Position numbers and translations under genes: made by a program | Shown here: positions 20,301 through 27,731 of the stretch, piece after piece | Numbering within the stretch: position 1 is the first letter of the stretch | Layout of the letters: each line of letters starts with the position of its first letter | Notes under the pieces: generated by a model | The model's database searches: none | The model's input: only the letters and a program-made list of their open reading frames with translations | What the model was told of the DNA's origin: nothing | Assembly (NCBI GenBank): GCA_938001865.1 | Contig: CALLAW010000008.1 | Location: 61,131 to 125,130, forward strand | Source: an uncultured Saprospiraceae bacterium | GTDB taxonomy: Bacteria > Bacteroidota > Bacteroidia > Chitinophagales > Saprospiraceae | Length of the DNA stretch: 64,000 nucleotides | Reading direction: 5' to 3'

Positions 20301-20841
20301 CAATCCCCTTGCCATAGAGCTCTGCGATAGCGTAGACAATAACTGCAATGGTATGAGTGACGAGGGGTTGTATACCTATCTCCTCTACCAAGATCAAGAT
20401 GGAGATGGATATGGTAATGCAGAAGTCCAGATCATCACATGCGATCCTAATACTCTAGGATATGTCACCAACCCCTCTGACTGCGATGACACCGACCCAG
20501 AGATCAATCCATCAGCACAAGATATTACCAACAATGGAATAGACGAAGATTGTGATGGACAAGACTTACTCTCTAGTACCGAAGAATCAAATCTCCTAGA
20601 CACTTCCGTGAAAATGTTTCCTAATCCAGTGACAGATAGATTAATATTGCAAAGCTCAGAGATTGGCAAATACACATTTACATTAGTGAATATCTATGGA
20701 GCACAAGTAGTGAAAAGACAGATAGAAGACAATCACTACACTCTAGATCTGAGTCACTTCCCACACGGCGTCTATACAGCAATCATCTCTCAAGAAGAAC
20801 ACACCAAACATCTGATCAAAAAGATCGTGATCAGTAAATAA
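14371..20841 (+). CDS. Giant secreted CEMIP/TMEM2-like G8 + beta-helix protein with MopE repeats and T9SS domain
   Basis: 2156 residues. After a signal peptide comes a G8 domain (GEWNSPSTWSSQTIPTALDD; about 33-150), then a right-handed beta-helix region. Its landmarks resemble animal CEMIP and TMEM2: AEVGLLSRNIKISGD, RYPFHWHLAGD, RAVVIHGTDHAQVVDN, IFLEDGVEQHN and AAFWITNANNKIENN. A carbohydrate-binding-like segment (about 880-1020) follows, then three copies of a 170-residue module each opening with DGDGK.Y.EE and a LGR(D/N)P turn (thrombospondin-3-like calcium loops). Eleven MopE-type metal-binding repeats (from about residue 1545) and a type A T9SS domain (MFPNPVTDRLILQ) end the chain. CEMIP and TMEM2 act in hyaluronan depolymerisation in animals, so a polysaccharide substrate is inferred. 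A single frame runs throughout without breaks. Confidence 0.9.
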   Translation: MQILPTQLLSVLLIAGLSSWCHLIEAAAVSSITDGEWNSPSTWSSQTIPTALDDVTIMPDHTVTLSGHCIAKTLKVNGLLTASNHEVAHQIRLQSEWILVSGTQSRLSIGTEQSPYQGSCHIELIGVDDEESIGIMGDKFIGTMQGGVTSLHGTSYDSWTRLSLTASAGQTSIKLDSPVNWKQGQQILLTTTNRSVDQTEVLTIQDISSDGLTLQLHEQLAYSHYAGSQTYDNGKNGADARSWSVNMSAEVGLLSRNIKISGDANSEIDGYGGHLMTMPSGVIQVSGVELFRMGQRYHIGRYPFHWHLAGDVTGQYIRESSLHQSYNRAVVIHGTDHAQVVDNVVYGIDGSAIFLEDGVEQHNRIINNLVANVVVPPHAPIERDFDANTLPGGVDNALGIVPSDYQVHRDRVQGPAAFWITNANNKIENNVVAGCDGVAYWFGLPESPTGMSAGTPLSPRLIPILSFTHNSAHAVGTGLHFDHSHDATQQQIVNAHYTPELNNERIWSELDDFTCYQMDRGWWTRTSVEAAGNITFRDIKLLDCTGPEMIVSSWKGRMYDCLFVGASPNYHTDANYDGYTAAVSLYDGGYEIYDSHFENFDKSHMSTFAWFGGAADRCNDFFTNCTFDNVNVYNDDLIHRPVRLAGVIRDIDGTLTGIPQSTLVPEHPYLIDDINFERIDPDHIGYQTTLPTYAGKLTLKANNLGDENSIYSEWAPGHGIHGSVWGATNQFTVFHKLGRNYLFRWLNKVGGQNQLNFEFVQNSDFVDCRFEGSPQRLRLQGITEDQSQAAVYSKQETGYYWDSSHEILYVRLVADGDATPDDEIYEAKASVIIETESGTTQPARTHYPIFNQPYLGNIHSINAINEAEHFDYGGQYVAYLEKGDFAPQPIQSISAAGNRYTSQTLDGDAIRHGEVAEIKYSDTQLSSNASLHNIKSGEYWNYTFHVPATKEYKLQLKVKSEMQSCGITLSIDDVPTHTQSWNLEGTKYQYVNTTPFTLSEGLHRLTLTATQDDFELDWFAVVDTFIGLIDDMAGDNDGDGKAYNEEIALGRDPNFTCDFGSEFDTDEDFEDWWSPIDIDNDRVSGGVYKGDLVSNDAYFVSPYLTFNGNEVDYIQMKIRAPKNGLSEMFWINEQGNFGSTRREAVQYTGDGEWQILTFNPSSNTQWIGHTIYNIRIDPINQIGPFEIDWIRGACGNVIDTSADLDGDGKSYGEEMLLGRDPSSACDFSSEWNTDDYNENWFGYTNLDNIRIKDGILSGNSTTSDPSFNSPDLNFQGSEIKAINVRIKANANSHMELFWRDNNGAYSSTRKAITSYTGGGEWQTVTFTMSDIPAWTNSIIYGLRLDPTNTQTYFECDWIRGSCIQHLSTTSDNDGDGKTYEEEIGLGRNPLSVCDFASEYSQSNNTEGWKPISNITNMQSSNQTLSGITTTHDGSMQSPILNIDGNDIKVIEIRYKANKNGVMELFWANENGNYSGIRRVEADYTGNGNYQTVRFNVYQESEWSGKTIRRLRIDPISQSTAFEIDWIRGYCCTDAPDCEAVPSYVDNDGDGFESSEDCNDHDELIHPGSLEIPNNSVDEDCDGLISQIDQDGDGYHSLIDCDDLDPNINPGQSEVPNNTIDENCDGIVLGTDADMDGYTSDIDCDDNDPSINPGQAEIPNNDIDENCDGIIEGNIIDNDGDGYLSPLDCDDTDPLINPEAIEIANNDVDENCDGIILVIDSDQDGYNSDQDCNDADPAINPGQAEIPNNTIDENCDGVIIIIDIDQDGYHSDEDCNDLDPNISPGSQEIPNNFIDEDCDGIALIIDQDQDGYHSDIDCDDLDPSINPGALEIPDNAIDENCDGIYAGTDIDQDGYTAIDDCNDLDPTIYPGAIEICDQVDNNCDGNIDEGYLLDTYYRDMDGDGYGDPTMEILACSQPIGTSTNNEDCNDLDPEINPLANEVINNLIDENCDGIAVIIDNDGDGYHSTDDCDDTNPLINPLAIELCDSVDNNCNGMSDEGLYTYLLYQDQDGDGYGNAEVQIITCDPNTLGYVTNPSDCDDTDPEINPSAQDITNNGIDEDCDGQDLLSSTEESNLLDTSVKMFPNPVTDRLILQSSEIGKYTFTLVNIYGAQVVKRQIEDNHYTLDLSHFPHGVYTAIISQEEHTKHLIKKIVISK
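17455..18965 (+). repeat. Three tandem ~165-170-residue modules within the G8 protein
   Basis: Three in-frame copies begin near 17470, 17980 and 18480. Each starts with DGDGK, EE(I/M).LGR(D/N)P, a C-DF(G/S/A)SE pair, and ends with a (I/L)R(I/L)DP...DWIRG strand. Divergent at DNA level, so an old triplication. Confidence 0.75.
19003..20574 (+). repeat. Eleven MopE-type calcium/metal-binding repeats
   Basis: Eleven consecutive units of about 44 residues (132 bases; units 8 to 11 are longer variants) follow the pattern D.D.DGY.S..DC(N/D)D.DP.INPG..EIPNN.IDE(N/D)CDG. Units 3 and 5 share an identical stretch of about 28 bases at 19318 and 19582, showing recent duplication or conversion. Confidence 0.85.
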
Positions 20842-21045
20842 ATCTCAGATTTGTACCAAATTTATGGCTGCTTATAAAATTACGAGCCTAAAAACTTCAT
20901 TTTTTCAGTTATTTTAGTTAAGATTATATGTATTTATAAGAAATACAAGCATTAATTGTGACTAAATGGTTAAAAACCAATCATAATTATAGACAATTTT
21001 ATGTCATTAGTTACGAAACCATTACACTAATCATAACATAACAAA

Positions 21046-23964
21046 ATGAGGTACAGACTTTTCAAAAAAACCAAATCTGGATTGTTCTTCTTCCAGTTCA
21101 AAGACAATGACAATGTCATCATGACAAGTCAAGGTTACGAATCTAAAGATGCCAGATCGAATGGACTGAAATCAGCAATCAAAAATGCAGCAGATAGTGC
21201 TAACTACAAAACCGCAAAAGACGGTGATGGGAAGGACTATTTTACATTGAGTGCAGACAACGGAGTAGAACTTGCAAGGTCTGCATCAGGTGTCAATACA
21301 CAGAGTCTGATAGAATTGTCGAAAAATCTTATTCCCAAACTCAAATTAGAAGCTGAAGAAGATCAGTCTGATGCAGTAGTAGGCAAGGCATACGCTGCCA
21401 AAGGGAATACGGATGAGTATAAGCCTCTCGGATTCTATGAATCCAATGGTGCCAAAATCGGTACAGGCTTTGATTCATTCAGTGCAGAGGATGAGCACTA
21501 CTTCTCATATCAGATAGAAGATGTCGTACACCTTATCAGTGAAGGATACACAAGTACCAAAGGAAGAGACAATGGGATTAACTCCGTAACCAAAAACATG
21601 GTAAACAGAGATAGATATTCCAAAATGGTACACTCTTCAGGTAAGCACTTCTTCTCACTCAAAGCTGGAAACAATCAAGAAATTGCAACTTCGAGATGGT
21701 ACGATTCCGAAGGAGATGCTGACGCTATCATTACTCAGTTGACATCAGGTGGAAGTGGATCAGGATCTGCAGGTAAGAGTGCTAAACCAGCAGCTGCAGC
21801 AAGCACAGTAGTAGGTGCAGCAGCAAGTAGTGCAGAGACTACTGAAGCTCCTAAGAAGAAAAAGAAAAAAAGAAAGTCAACTAAGCCAAAGGTAGAGAAG
21901 GTCTTCCTCGCAGAAGGCAACTACCCACAGAACGATGTCACATGGCATCTCTTCAGAAGTGGCAATGAGAAGCACTACTTCACATTCAGAAATAAAGAAG
22001 GAAAGAGTGTCATGCTCAATAGTGATGTAAGAGGATTTGAAACTCAAGCAGAAGGTCAAGCTAAGGTAGATTCAGTCCTAGAGTTTGCTAGAGATAGAAA
22101 CAACTATGAAGTAAAAACAACTAAGAACGACAAGTTTTACTACTATCTCAAGAACTCTGACGGTAAGAATATCGGTAAATCATTCTTCTACAATACAACA
22201 GAAGAAATGGAAGAAGCCATAAGCCTATTCTTGATGTCAGGTGGAGCTGCAGCAGCAGTTACTACTGGAGGTGGTGACTCCAATAAAGCTACCAAAGCAG
22301 GTGTAGATGAATATCTCAATTGTGAGTTGTACTCTGGTCATCCTAAATCTGAGATCAGTGATGAATTTACAATATTCACTCATGATGATGAGTACTATTT
22401 TGCAATGCTTGATGCTCAAGGTAATGTAGCACTTAGATCGGAAGGATACAAAGCCGAGAAATCAAGAGACAACGGAATCAACTCTGTAATCAAAAATCGA
22501 GATAATGAAGACAGATGGTCAGTAGCTGAGGAAGATGGAAAATACTTCGCTGTACTCAAAGCGGGAAATAACCAAGAAATCGGAAGAGGATGTCCTAAAT
22601 CTGAGTCAAGTCAAGCAAAATGGAGCGGAGGTGCTGCAGCAGCAGCCGCAGCTACAGCACTCGCGGCTGCAAAAGCGAAAGAAGCAGCAGAGGCTAAAGC
22701 AGCAGAAGATGCAAGATTAAAAGCAGAAGCAGAGGCAAAGGCTAAAGCGGAGGCAGATGCAAAAGCCAAAGCAGAAGCAGAGGCAAAAGCAAAGGCAGAA
22801 AAAGATGCCAAATTGAAAGCAGAAGCAGAAGCAAAGGCCAAAGCGGAGGCGGATGCAAAAGCCAAAGCCGAGGCAGAAGCGAAGGCAAAGGCAGAAAGAG
22901 ATGCCAAATTAAAAGCAGAGGCAGAAGCAAAGGCTAAAGCGGAGGCTGATGCAAAAGCCAAAGCAGAAGCGAAAGCAAAGGCAGAAAAAGATGCCAAATT
23001 GAAAGCAGAGGCAGAAGCGGAAGCAAAGCGTAAAGCAGAAGCAAAAGCAAAAGCAAAATCTGATAACGAAGCAAAGGTAAAAGCCGCAGCAGCTGCAAGT
23101 GCAGCAGCACTTGCAGCTACACGACATAACCAGGATGAATATCTCAATTGTAGTGAGTACAAAGGACATACAAGACTTGCAAATGATAATGACTTCAGTA
23201 CATTCGACAAAGATGGTAAGCACTACTTTGCGATGCTCCACAAGGATGGAAGCGTTGCTCTCAGGTCACAAGGATATAAGTCCGAGTCAGGAAGAGATAA
23301 TGGTATCCAGTCAGTAAAGAAAAATAGAGACTTGGACGAGAGATGGAGTACTCTCGAAGAGAAAGGTCGATATATCGGTGTACTCAAGGCAGGCAACAAG
23401 CAAGAAATTGCAAGATCATGTCCTCAGTCAAGTAAGCCAGTCGGATGGTGGAAGGCTGCAGCACCAGTGGCAGCAGTAGCAGCAGCAGCAATCACACCTA
23501 AGAAAAAGGTTGTTGCAGCAACTCCTAAGAAAGTAGAAAAGAAAGTCGTCGCAGCAGCACCAAAAAAGAAGGTGGCAGCAGCAGCGGCAGCAGCTACAAC
23601 AGAGAAAACAGCAGTGGCAACGGCAGCAGCTGGAGGATCTGGAGCATCTGGATGTCTTAAGTGGTTGTGGTGGTTGATACCTCTACTTCTCTTACTCGGT
23701 CTCCTTTGGTTCGTATGGAAATCTTGCGGAGATAAAGCTACCGTACCACCAGTAGTTGACAAAGTCAAAACGGAAGTAGTAGAGGATGCATCTGCTCTCG
23801 CTGCCAAGAAGAAGGCAGAAGCAGAAGAAGCAGCAAGAGTAGCTGCCGAAGCAGAAGAGAGACGATTAGCAGCAGAGAAGGAAGCTAAACTTAGAGAAGA
23901 AACAAGAGCTAAGAAGAAAAAGGTAACTAACTATAGCGGAGGAAATAAGAATTCAGGATTCTAG
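21046..23964 (+). CDS. Membrane-anchored multi-DUF1508 (YegP-like) protein with Ala/Lys/Glu coil
   Basis: The 972-residue protein lacks a signal peptide. It carries five DUF1508 pairs, each resembling a whole YegP protein, with hallmarks such as SQGYESKDARSNGL, SEGYTSTKGRDNGINSV and LKAGNNQEI; they lie near residues 1-90, 125-225, 285-400, 425-525 and 700-800. Between the fourth and fifth is a 170-residue Ala/Lys/Glu helix made of 32-residue repeats. Ala-rich linkers and lysine tracts follow, then one strong membrane helix (CLKWLWWLIPLLLLLGLLWF, about 866-886) and a charged tail. DUF1508 has no established biochemical role. The N-terminal mass is probably cytoplasmic, tethered to the inner membrane by the tail helix. 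A strong terminator follows. Confidence 0.85.
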   Translation: MRYRLFKKTKSGLFFFQFKDNDNVIMTSQGYESKDARSNGLKSAIKNAADSANYKTAKDGDGKDYFTLSADNGVELARSASGVNTQSLIELSKNLIPKLKLEAEEDQSDAVVGKAYAAKGNTDEYKPLGFYESNGAKIGTGFDSFSAEDEHYFSYQIEDVVHLISEGYTSTKGRDNGINSVTKNMVNRDRYSKMVHSSGKHFFSLKAGNNQEIATSRWYDSEGDADAIITQLTSGGSGSGSAGKSAKPAAAASTVVGAAASSAETTEAPKKKKKKRKSTKPKVEKVFLAEGNYPQNDVTWHLFRSGNEKHYFTFRNKEGKSVMLNSDVRGFETQAEGQAKVDSVLEFARDRNNYEVKTTKNDKFYYYLKNSDGKNIGKSFFYNTTEEMEEAISLFLMSGGAAAAVTTGGGDSNKATKAGVDEYLNCELYSGHPKSEISDEFTIFTHDDEYYFAMLDAQGNVALRSEGYKAEKSRDNGINSVIKNRDNEDRWSVAEEDGKYFAVLKAGNNQEIGRGCPKSESSQAKWSGGAAAAAAATALAAAKAKEAAEAKAAEDARLKAEAEAKAKAEADAKAKAEAEAKAKAEKDAKLKAEAEAKAKAEADAKAKAEAEAKAKAERDAKLKAEAEAKAKAEADAKAKAEAKAKAEKDAKLKAEAEAEAKRKAEAKAKAKSDNEAKVKAAAAASAAALAATRHNQDEYLNCSEYKGHTRLANDNDFSTFDKDGKHYFAMLHKDGSVALRSQGYKSESGRDNGIQSVKKNRDLDERWSTLEEKGRYIGVLKAGNKQEIARSCPQSSKPVGWWKAAAPVAAVAAAAITPKKKVVAATPKKVEKKVVAAAPKKKVAAAAAAATTEKTAVATAAAGGSGASGCLKWLWWLIPLLLLLGLLWFVWKSCGDKATVPPVVDKVKTEVVEDASALAAKKKAEAEEAARVAAEAEERRLAAEKEAKLREETRAKKKKVTNYSGGNKNSGF
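22717..23090 (+). repeat. Tandem repeat coding for Ala/Lys/Glu helix
   Basis: Units beginning with codons for LKAEAEA start at 22717, 22813, 22909 and 22999, giving spacings of 96, 96 and 90 bases (one six-base deletion). The unit codes for a charged single alpha helix or coiled coil. Near-identical copies suggest length variation by slippage or recombination. Confidence 0.9.
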
Positions 23965-23989
23965 TCATTCTGATTTCTCAAATACTAAG

Positions 23990-24026
23990 GGCAGTATTCT
24001 TTATTGAATGCTGCCTTTTTTTTTTT
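23990..24026 (+). terminator. Rho-independent terminator after the DUF1508 gene
   Basis: GGCAGTATTC (23990-23999) pairs with GAATGCTGCC (24006-24015, one G:T), followed by eleven T. Confidence 0.9.
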
Positions 24027-24158
24027 GCTTATTAGCTATTGGAAGCATTGTAATCTTATGGATATGAAGAGTAATAGGCATAAGCTAAACAAGATATCAG
24101 ATGTAGTCCTGCTAAAAAAAACTTTACTTTAGCATTTCACAATTCAAATCTCACACTA

Positions 24159-26531
24159 ATGAAGCGTATAATATTTATTCTCTTTCTATTTACAACAGTA
24201 CAGAATTACCTCATAAGTCAAGACTTACCAAGTGAGATGCAAGTGATAGACAATAGACTTGTAAGTGGATTAGGTGATGTTACAGGTCTCTATGACCCTA
24301 CCCATGTGCATAAGATAGAGCTCATCTTAGAGGAGAGTAATTGGTTTACTCTTATGGATGGGTCTGGAGGAGGTGGACCTGGTGGTGGTGGACCCAACTC
24401 TACACCTGGCGTAGAGTTGATAGGGACTCTCATCTTCAATGATACCCTCGTCCTAGATAGCGTGATGATTGGGATCAAAGGTGAGACATCAGACTTTGCG
24501 AATAATAGTGAGAAGAAATCATTTAGCGTAAGCGTCGACGAGTTGATCAATCAAGATCTGATGGGTTACGACAATCTCAACCTGAACTGTGGATTTCAAG
24601 ATCCTTCTGGAATGAGAGAAATCTTATACTGTAATGCTACTCGATCCTTTGCACCAGCACTCAAAGCAAGCTCAGTAGACCTCTACATCAATGGAGAGTC
24701 ATGGGGACCATACGCCAATGTACAGCAAATCGAAGGCACCTATATCAAAGAATGGTTCCAAAGCAATGCTGGCACTAGATGGAGATGTGTCAGCCCTGAT
24801 GGGGTGAATACTGGTGGAGGACCTGGTGGTGGAGGACCTGGTGGCGGCGATGGTACACAGTTTGGACTCGGTACGTCTACGCTTAATTATCTCGGAACGG
24901 ACACTCAACCATACGAAGAGGCATACACTCTCAAAAGCAGCACACGTGACAATCCATGGCAAGATCTCATAGAATCTTGTGATGCACTTAACAATACTGT
25001 ACTTATAGATCTCTACGATGGTGCTAAGTACGCCGTGGATATAGACAAGGCTATCTGGTTCCTTGCTCAAGAGATCGTCTTTGCTGATGATGATAGCTAT
25101 ATCAATAAAGGTGGGAGTGATTACTATGCCTACTTTGATGGGAATACTGAGCAACTGATCCCTCTGGAAGTTGATGGTAATTCTGTGATGCTTAGCGAAA
25201 ATGTTGATTGGGATATCTTCTACAACACTGCTGATGCGAGATATGTCCTCCAGAATAGAATATTCAAAAATCAAGAACTCAGACAGAGATACCTCTCTCA
25301 TATCAGAGTGATCCTAGAACAAAACTTCAATACAGAACTCCTCGATGAGAAGATCCAAGAGTACCAAGCTCTCACAGCCACTAGAGTACAAGCTGATCCC
25401 AAGGCAATCTACGACTATACGAGTTACCTCAATGATATCGAAGAGCTCAAAACATTTGTAGAAGAGAGATACGCAATCATCGCTAATCACACCGAAGTCA
25501 ACCAGACAGAACTGGTAATCAATGCACCATCACTTACAACTGCCAATGGCCAAGGGCAAGCACCAGCTGGAGGTCAGGAAGCACAGATCTCAGTAACGAT
25601 CGATGATACTCAATCCCAAGGAATCAACCGAGTAGTTCTCTACTATGGCGAAGGTATTCAAGGAGCATTTGAGAGAGTTACGATGACCCCTCAAGGCGAC
25701 AATACCTATAGCGGGACTATCGAAGGTTACCCTGCTGGAGCAGATGTAAGGTACTATATCGAAGCTGTAGCGGATAACCAATGGCAGACAGCAGCATATC
25801 TGCCCAAGGGAGCAGAGCATGACATCTATATCTACCAAGTTGCAGCTGCAGAAGCCGTAGATGGAGAGGTTGTCATCAATGAGTTGCTAGCTGTCAATAC
25901 TGATGTAAATGCTGATGAAGCTGGCGAGTTTGATGATTGGATAGAGCTCTATAATAATGGAACCGATGCTGTAGACATTTCAGGATATTTCTTGACAGAT
26001 AGCGAATCCGATCTCGTCAAATACGAATTTCCGGAAGGGACTATCCTTAATGGTGATGATTATCTCATCATCTGGGCTGACGGAGATACTCAGCAAAGTC
26101 CATATCATACTGAATTCAAACTCTCAAGTGGAGGTGAGTCAGTAATATTAAGCAATCCAGATGGAGCACAGTTAGATAGAGTTGACTTTGGCGAGCAGAC
26201 CATAGATCTCTCATACTCAAGGATCCCAAATGGTACAGGCGCCTTCAAAGTAAAGAATGCTACACCAGGATATAACAATGAAGAATCAGTGAGCAGTATT
26301 GATCAGCTCCATGAGGCTGAATACCTTATCTCTCCTAATCCAGCAAGTGATAAACTCTCAATCAATGCACCACACTCAAGCAGTAATAAAGTCAAGATAA
26401 CTTCCTTACTTGGGCAATTACTCATCGAGCAAGACTATCACCAATCTGAGACTATCGATATCTCTAGTCTTGCTTCAGGGAGTTATCTGATCACGATTAA
26501 TCGATCAAGTCAATTATTGATTGTGGAGTAA
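24159..26531 (+). CDS. CotH kinase-family protein with lamin-tail domain and T9SS sorting domain
   Basis: 790 residues. A signal peptide (1-20) is followed by a CotH domain starting THVHKIELILEESNWFTL and running to about 400, including WFLAQEIVFADDDSYINKGG and the PLEVDGNSVML stretch where other members have a WDxD-like site. CotH proteins share an atypical protein-kinase fold; Bacillus CotH phosphorylates coat proteins. A coil, a CHU-type beta domain (about 465-565), a lamin-tail domain (VVINELLAVNTD, EFDDWIELYNNG, about 570-690) and a T9SS domain (SPNPASDKLSINA) follow. Two glycine/proline-rich insertions interrupt the CotH domain at about residues 68-82 and 217-232. Surface localisation is expected; substrate unknown. 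Confidence 0.9.
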   Translation: MKRIIFILFLFTTVQNYLISQDLPSEMQVIDNRLVSGLGDVTGLYDPTHVHKIELILEESNWFTLMDGSGGGGPGGGGPNSTPGVELIGTLIFNDTLVLDSVMIGIKGETSDFANNSEKKSFSVSVDELINQDLMGYDNLNLNCGFQDPSGMREILYCNATRSFAPALKASSVDLYINGESWGPYANVQQIEGTYIKEWFQSNAGTRWRCVSPDGVNTGGGPGGGGPGGGDGTQFGLGTSTLNYLGTDTQPYEEAYTLKSSTRDNPWQDLIESCDALNNTVLIDLYDGAKYAVDIDKAIWFLAQEIVFADDDSYINKGGSDYYAYFDGNTEQLIPLEVDGNSVMLSENVDWDIFYNTADARYVLQNRIFKNQELRQRYLSHIRVILEQNFNTELLDEKIQEYQALTATRVQADPKAIYDYTSYLNDIEELKTFVEERYAIIANHTEVNQTELVINAPSLTTANGQGQAPAGGQEAQISVTIDDTQSQGINRVVLYYGEGIQGAFERVTMTPQGDNTYSGTIEGYPAGADVRYYIEAVADNQWQTAAYLPKGAEHDIYIYQVAAAEAVDGEVVINELLAVNTDVNADEAGEFDDWIELYNNGTDAVDISGYFLTDSESDLVKYEFPEGTILNGDDYLIIWADGDTQQSPYHTEFKLSSGGESVILSNPDGAQLDRVDFGEQTIDLSYSRIPNGTGAFKVKNATPGYNNEESVSSIDQLHEAEYLISPNPASDKLSINAPHSSSNKVKITSLLGQLLIEQDYHQSETIDISSLASGSYLITINRSSQLLIVE

Positions 26532-26585
26532 TTCTAGATAGACCTGAGTATCACACACTAGTAACTCACTCCAAAAAAAAGTATC

Positions 26586-26619
26586 AAAAAAAAGGGAAGT
26601 AACTCTCGAGTTACTCCCT
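26586..26619 (-). terminator. Terminator of the ALG5-like glycosyltransferase gene
   Basis: GGGAAGTAACT at 26594-26604 pairs with AGTTACTCCC at 26609-26618 (one bulge), and eight T follow on the minus strand. It is 61 bases after the stop at 26680. Confidence 0.8.
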
Positions 26620-26679
26620 ACTCTTGCCTATGATAGGACTTTAGCTATTGTGATTGCGAATACTTCTTGGCTTGACCAA

Positions 26680-27438
26680 TTAAAGAGATGTCTGACCGAC
26701 GAAATTATATGTAAACCAGATTGCAATCAGACGGTAAGGTATTTGGATTGCATCTTTGATTCCAAGCTTAGAGTCATCGACATGAATCCACTTTTGGAGA
26801 GGTTGCTCATAGATGTGGTTCATAATATTTCTTCTCCCGTAATAGTTTTTGAGCTTGATAAATATCTCTACATCGAATAACCATCTTGTCAAGAATTTGG
26901 AACCAAATGAGATACCAACGATCTCTTTTCTGAATACTTTAGCTCCACATTGTGTATCGTCAATCGGCAGACCTAAGATGAGATAGATGATGGCTTTGAT
27001 GATCTTCGAGAAGAGATTTCTGAAGAGATTACGTTCTACATTTTGATCTTTATTGCTATTGCGAGATCCATAGACGAGATCCAAGTGTGTATGCGTCCTC
27101 AATGTTTCAGCAAGAGCACAAAAATCCTGGAAATCCGTTGATAAATCGGCATCGATAAAGCCTATAAGGTCTATCCGATCGTCTTGTGCTAATTGCAAAG
27201 CACCGGATCTGACGGCTTCTGCCTTACCGACATTGACGTTGAGATCGATTACCGTTACATGCTCTGGGGCAGATGATTTGATTTCGAGTAATTTTGTAAT
27301 CGTCTGGTCTTTGCTTCCATCATTGACGAAGCAGAGATGGTAGTCTTGATTTTGTGTGATAAAGTTGATAAATGAAGTAACTTTAAGTCGATTCTCTTCA
27401 TTGTAGCAAGGGATGATAATTGCAGTAGATTTTCTCAT
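26680..27438 (-). CDS. Dolichyl-phosphate beta-glucosyltransferase-like GT2
   Basis: The 252-residue glycosyltransferase has a GT-A fold: IIIPCYNEENRL at the start, NDGSKDQT, NVNVGKAEAVRSG, the DxD metal site DADLSTD, VYGSRNSNKD and the DTQCGAKVFRKE motif characteristic of ALG5/DPG synthase relatives. It should transfer a hexose from a nucleotide sugar to a polyprenyl phosphate. Unlike many relatives there is no long C-terminal membrane anchor, though IIKAIIYLILGLP is hydrophobic. It is divergent from the large membrane protein of the glycan operon. A TAGTTTTG -7 element (27494-27501) lies 56 bases upstream and a terminator follows. Confidence 0.9.
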   Translation of the reverse strand: MRKSTAIIIPCYNEENRLKVTSFINFITQNQDYHLCFVNDGSKDQTITKLLEIKSSAPEHVTVIDLNVNVGKAEAVRSGALQLAQDDRIDLIGFIDADLSTDFQDFCALAETLRTHTHLDLVYGSRNSNKDQNVERNLFRNLFSKIIKAIIYLILGLPIDDTQCGAKVFRKEIVGISFGSKFLTRWLFDVEIFIKLKNYYGRRNIMNHIYEQPLQKWIHVDDSKLGIKDAIQIPYRLIAIWFTYNFVGQTSL

Positions 27439-27731
27439 AATTCTCTTTGGTAAATTGTTTAAGATTGGTGTAGTTTATTTGCTAATTACACTTCAAAACT
27501 AGGTTGAAAGAGAAGGGAAAATTGTGATATTCGGTCGATGGTATAAGAGCTGCGATGATCTGCAGATCGCTATAGTCTAGAGGTTAGAGTCATGAATTCT
27601 GACCATTCGTCGACACTTTATTTCCAGTCATCGACACTGTATAATTTGACGGTTATCGGCGAAGTTTAATGTGGAACGATTTTGGACACTTTTGTCATAG
27701 ACAGTTTGAGTTAGACTCATTAGTATAGAGA
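27439..27731. promoter_or_regulatory. Divergent regulatory region between GT2 and the glycan operon
   Basis: On the minus strand TAGTTTTG (complement at 27494-27501) is a -7 element for the GT2 gene. Toward the plus-strand operon there are three GACACT boxes: TCGACACT at 27610-27617 and 27631-27638, exactly 21 bases apart, and GGACACTTTTG at 27684-27694. A repeat spaced by two helical turns is what a dimeric direct-repeat-binding regulator would need. No TAnnTTTG element was seen for the operon. Confidence 0.4.

Noticed and set aside
22611..23210. Minus-strand 199-residue frame opposite the Ala/Lys/Glu repeat
   Set aside because: It is the antisense shadow of a GCA/AAG-rich repeat; the plus-strand frame is clearly real.
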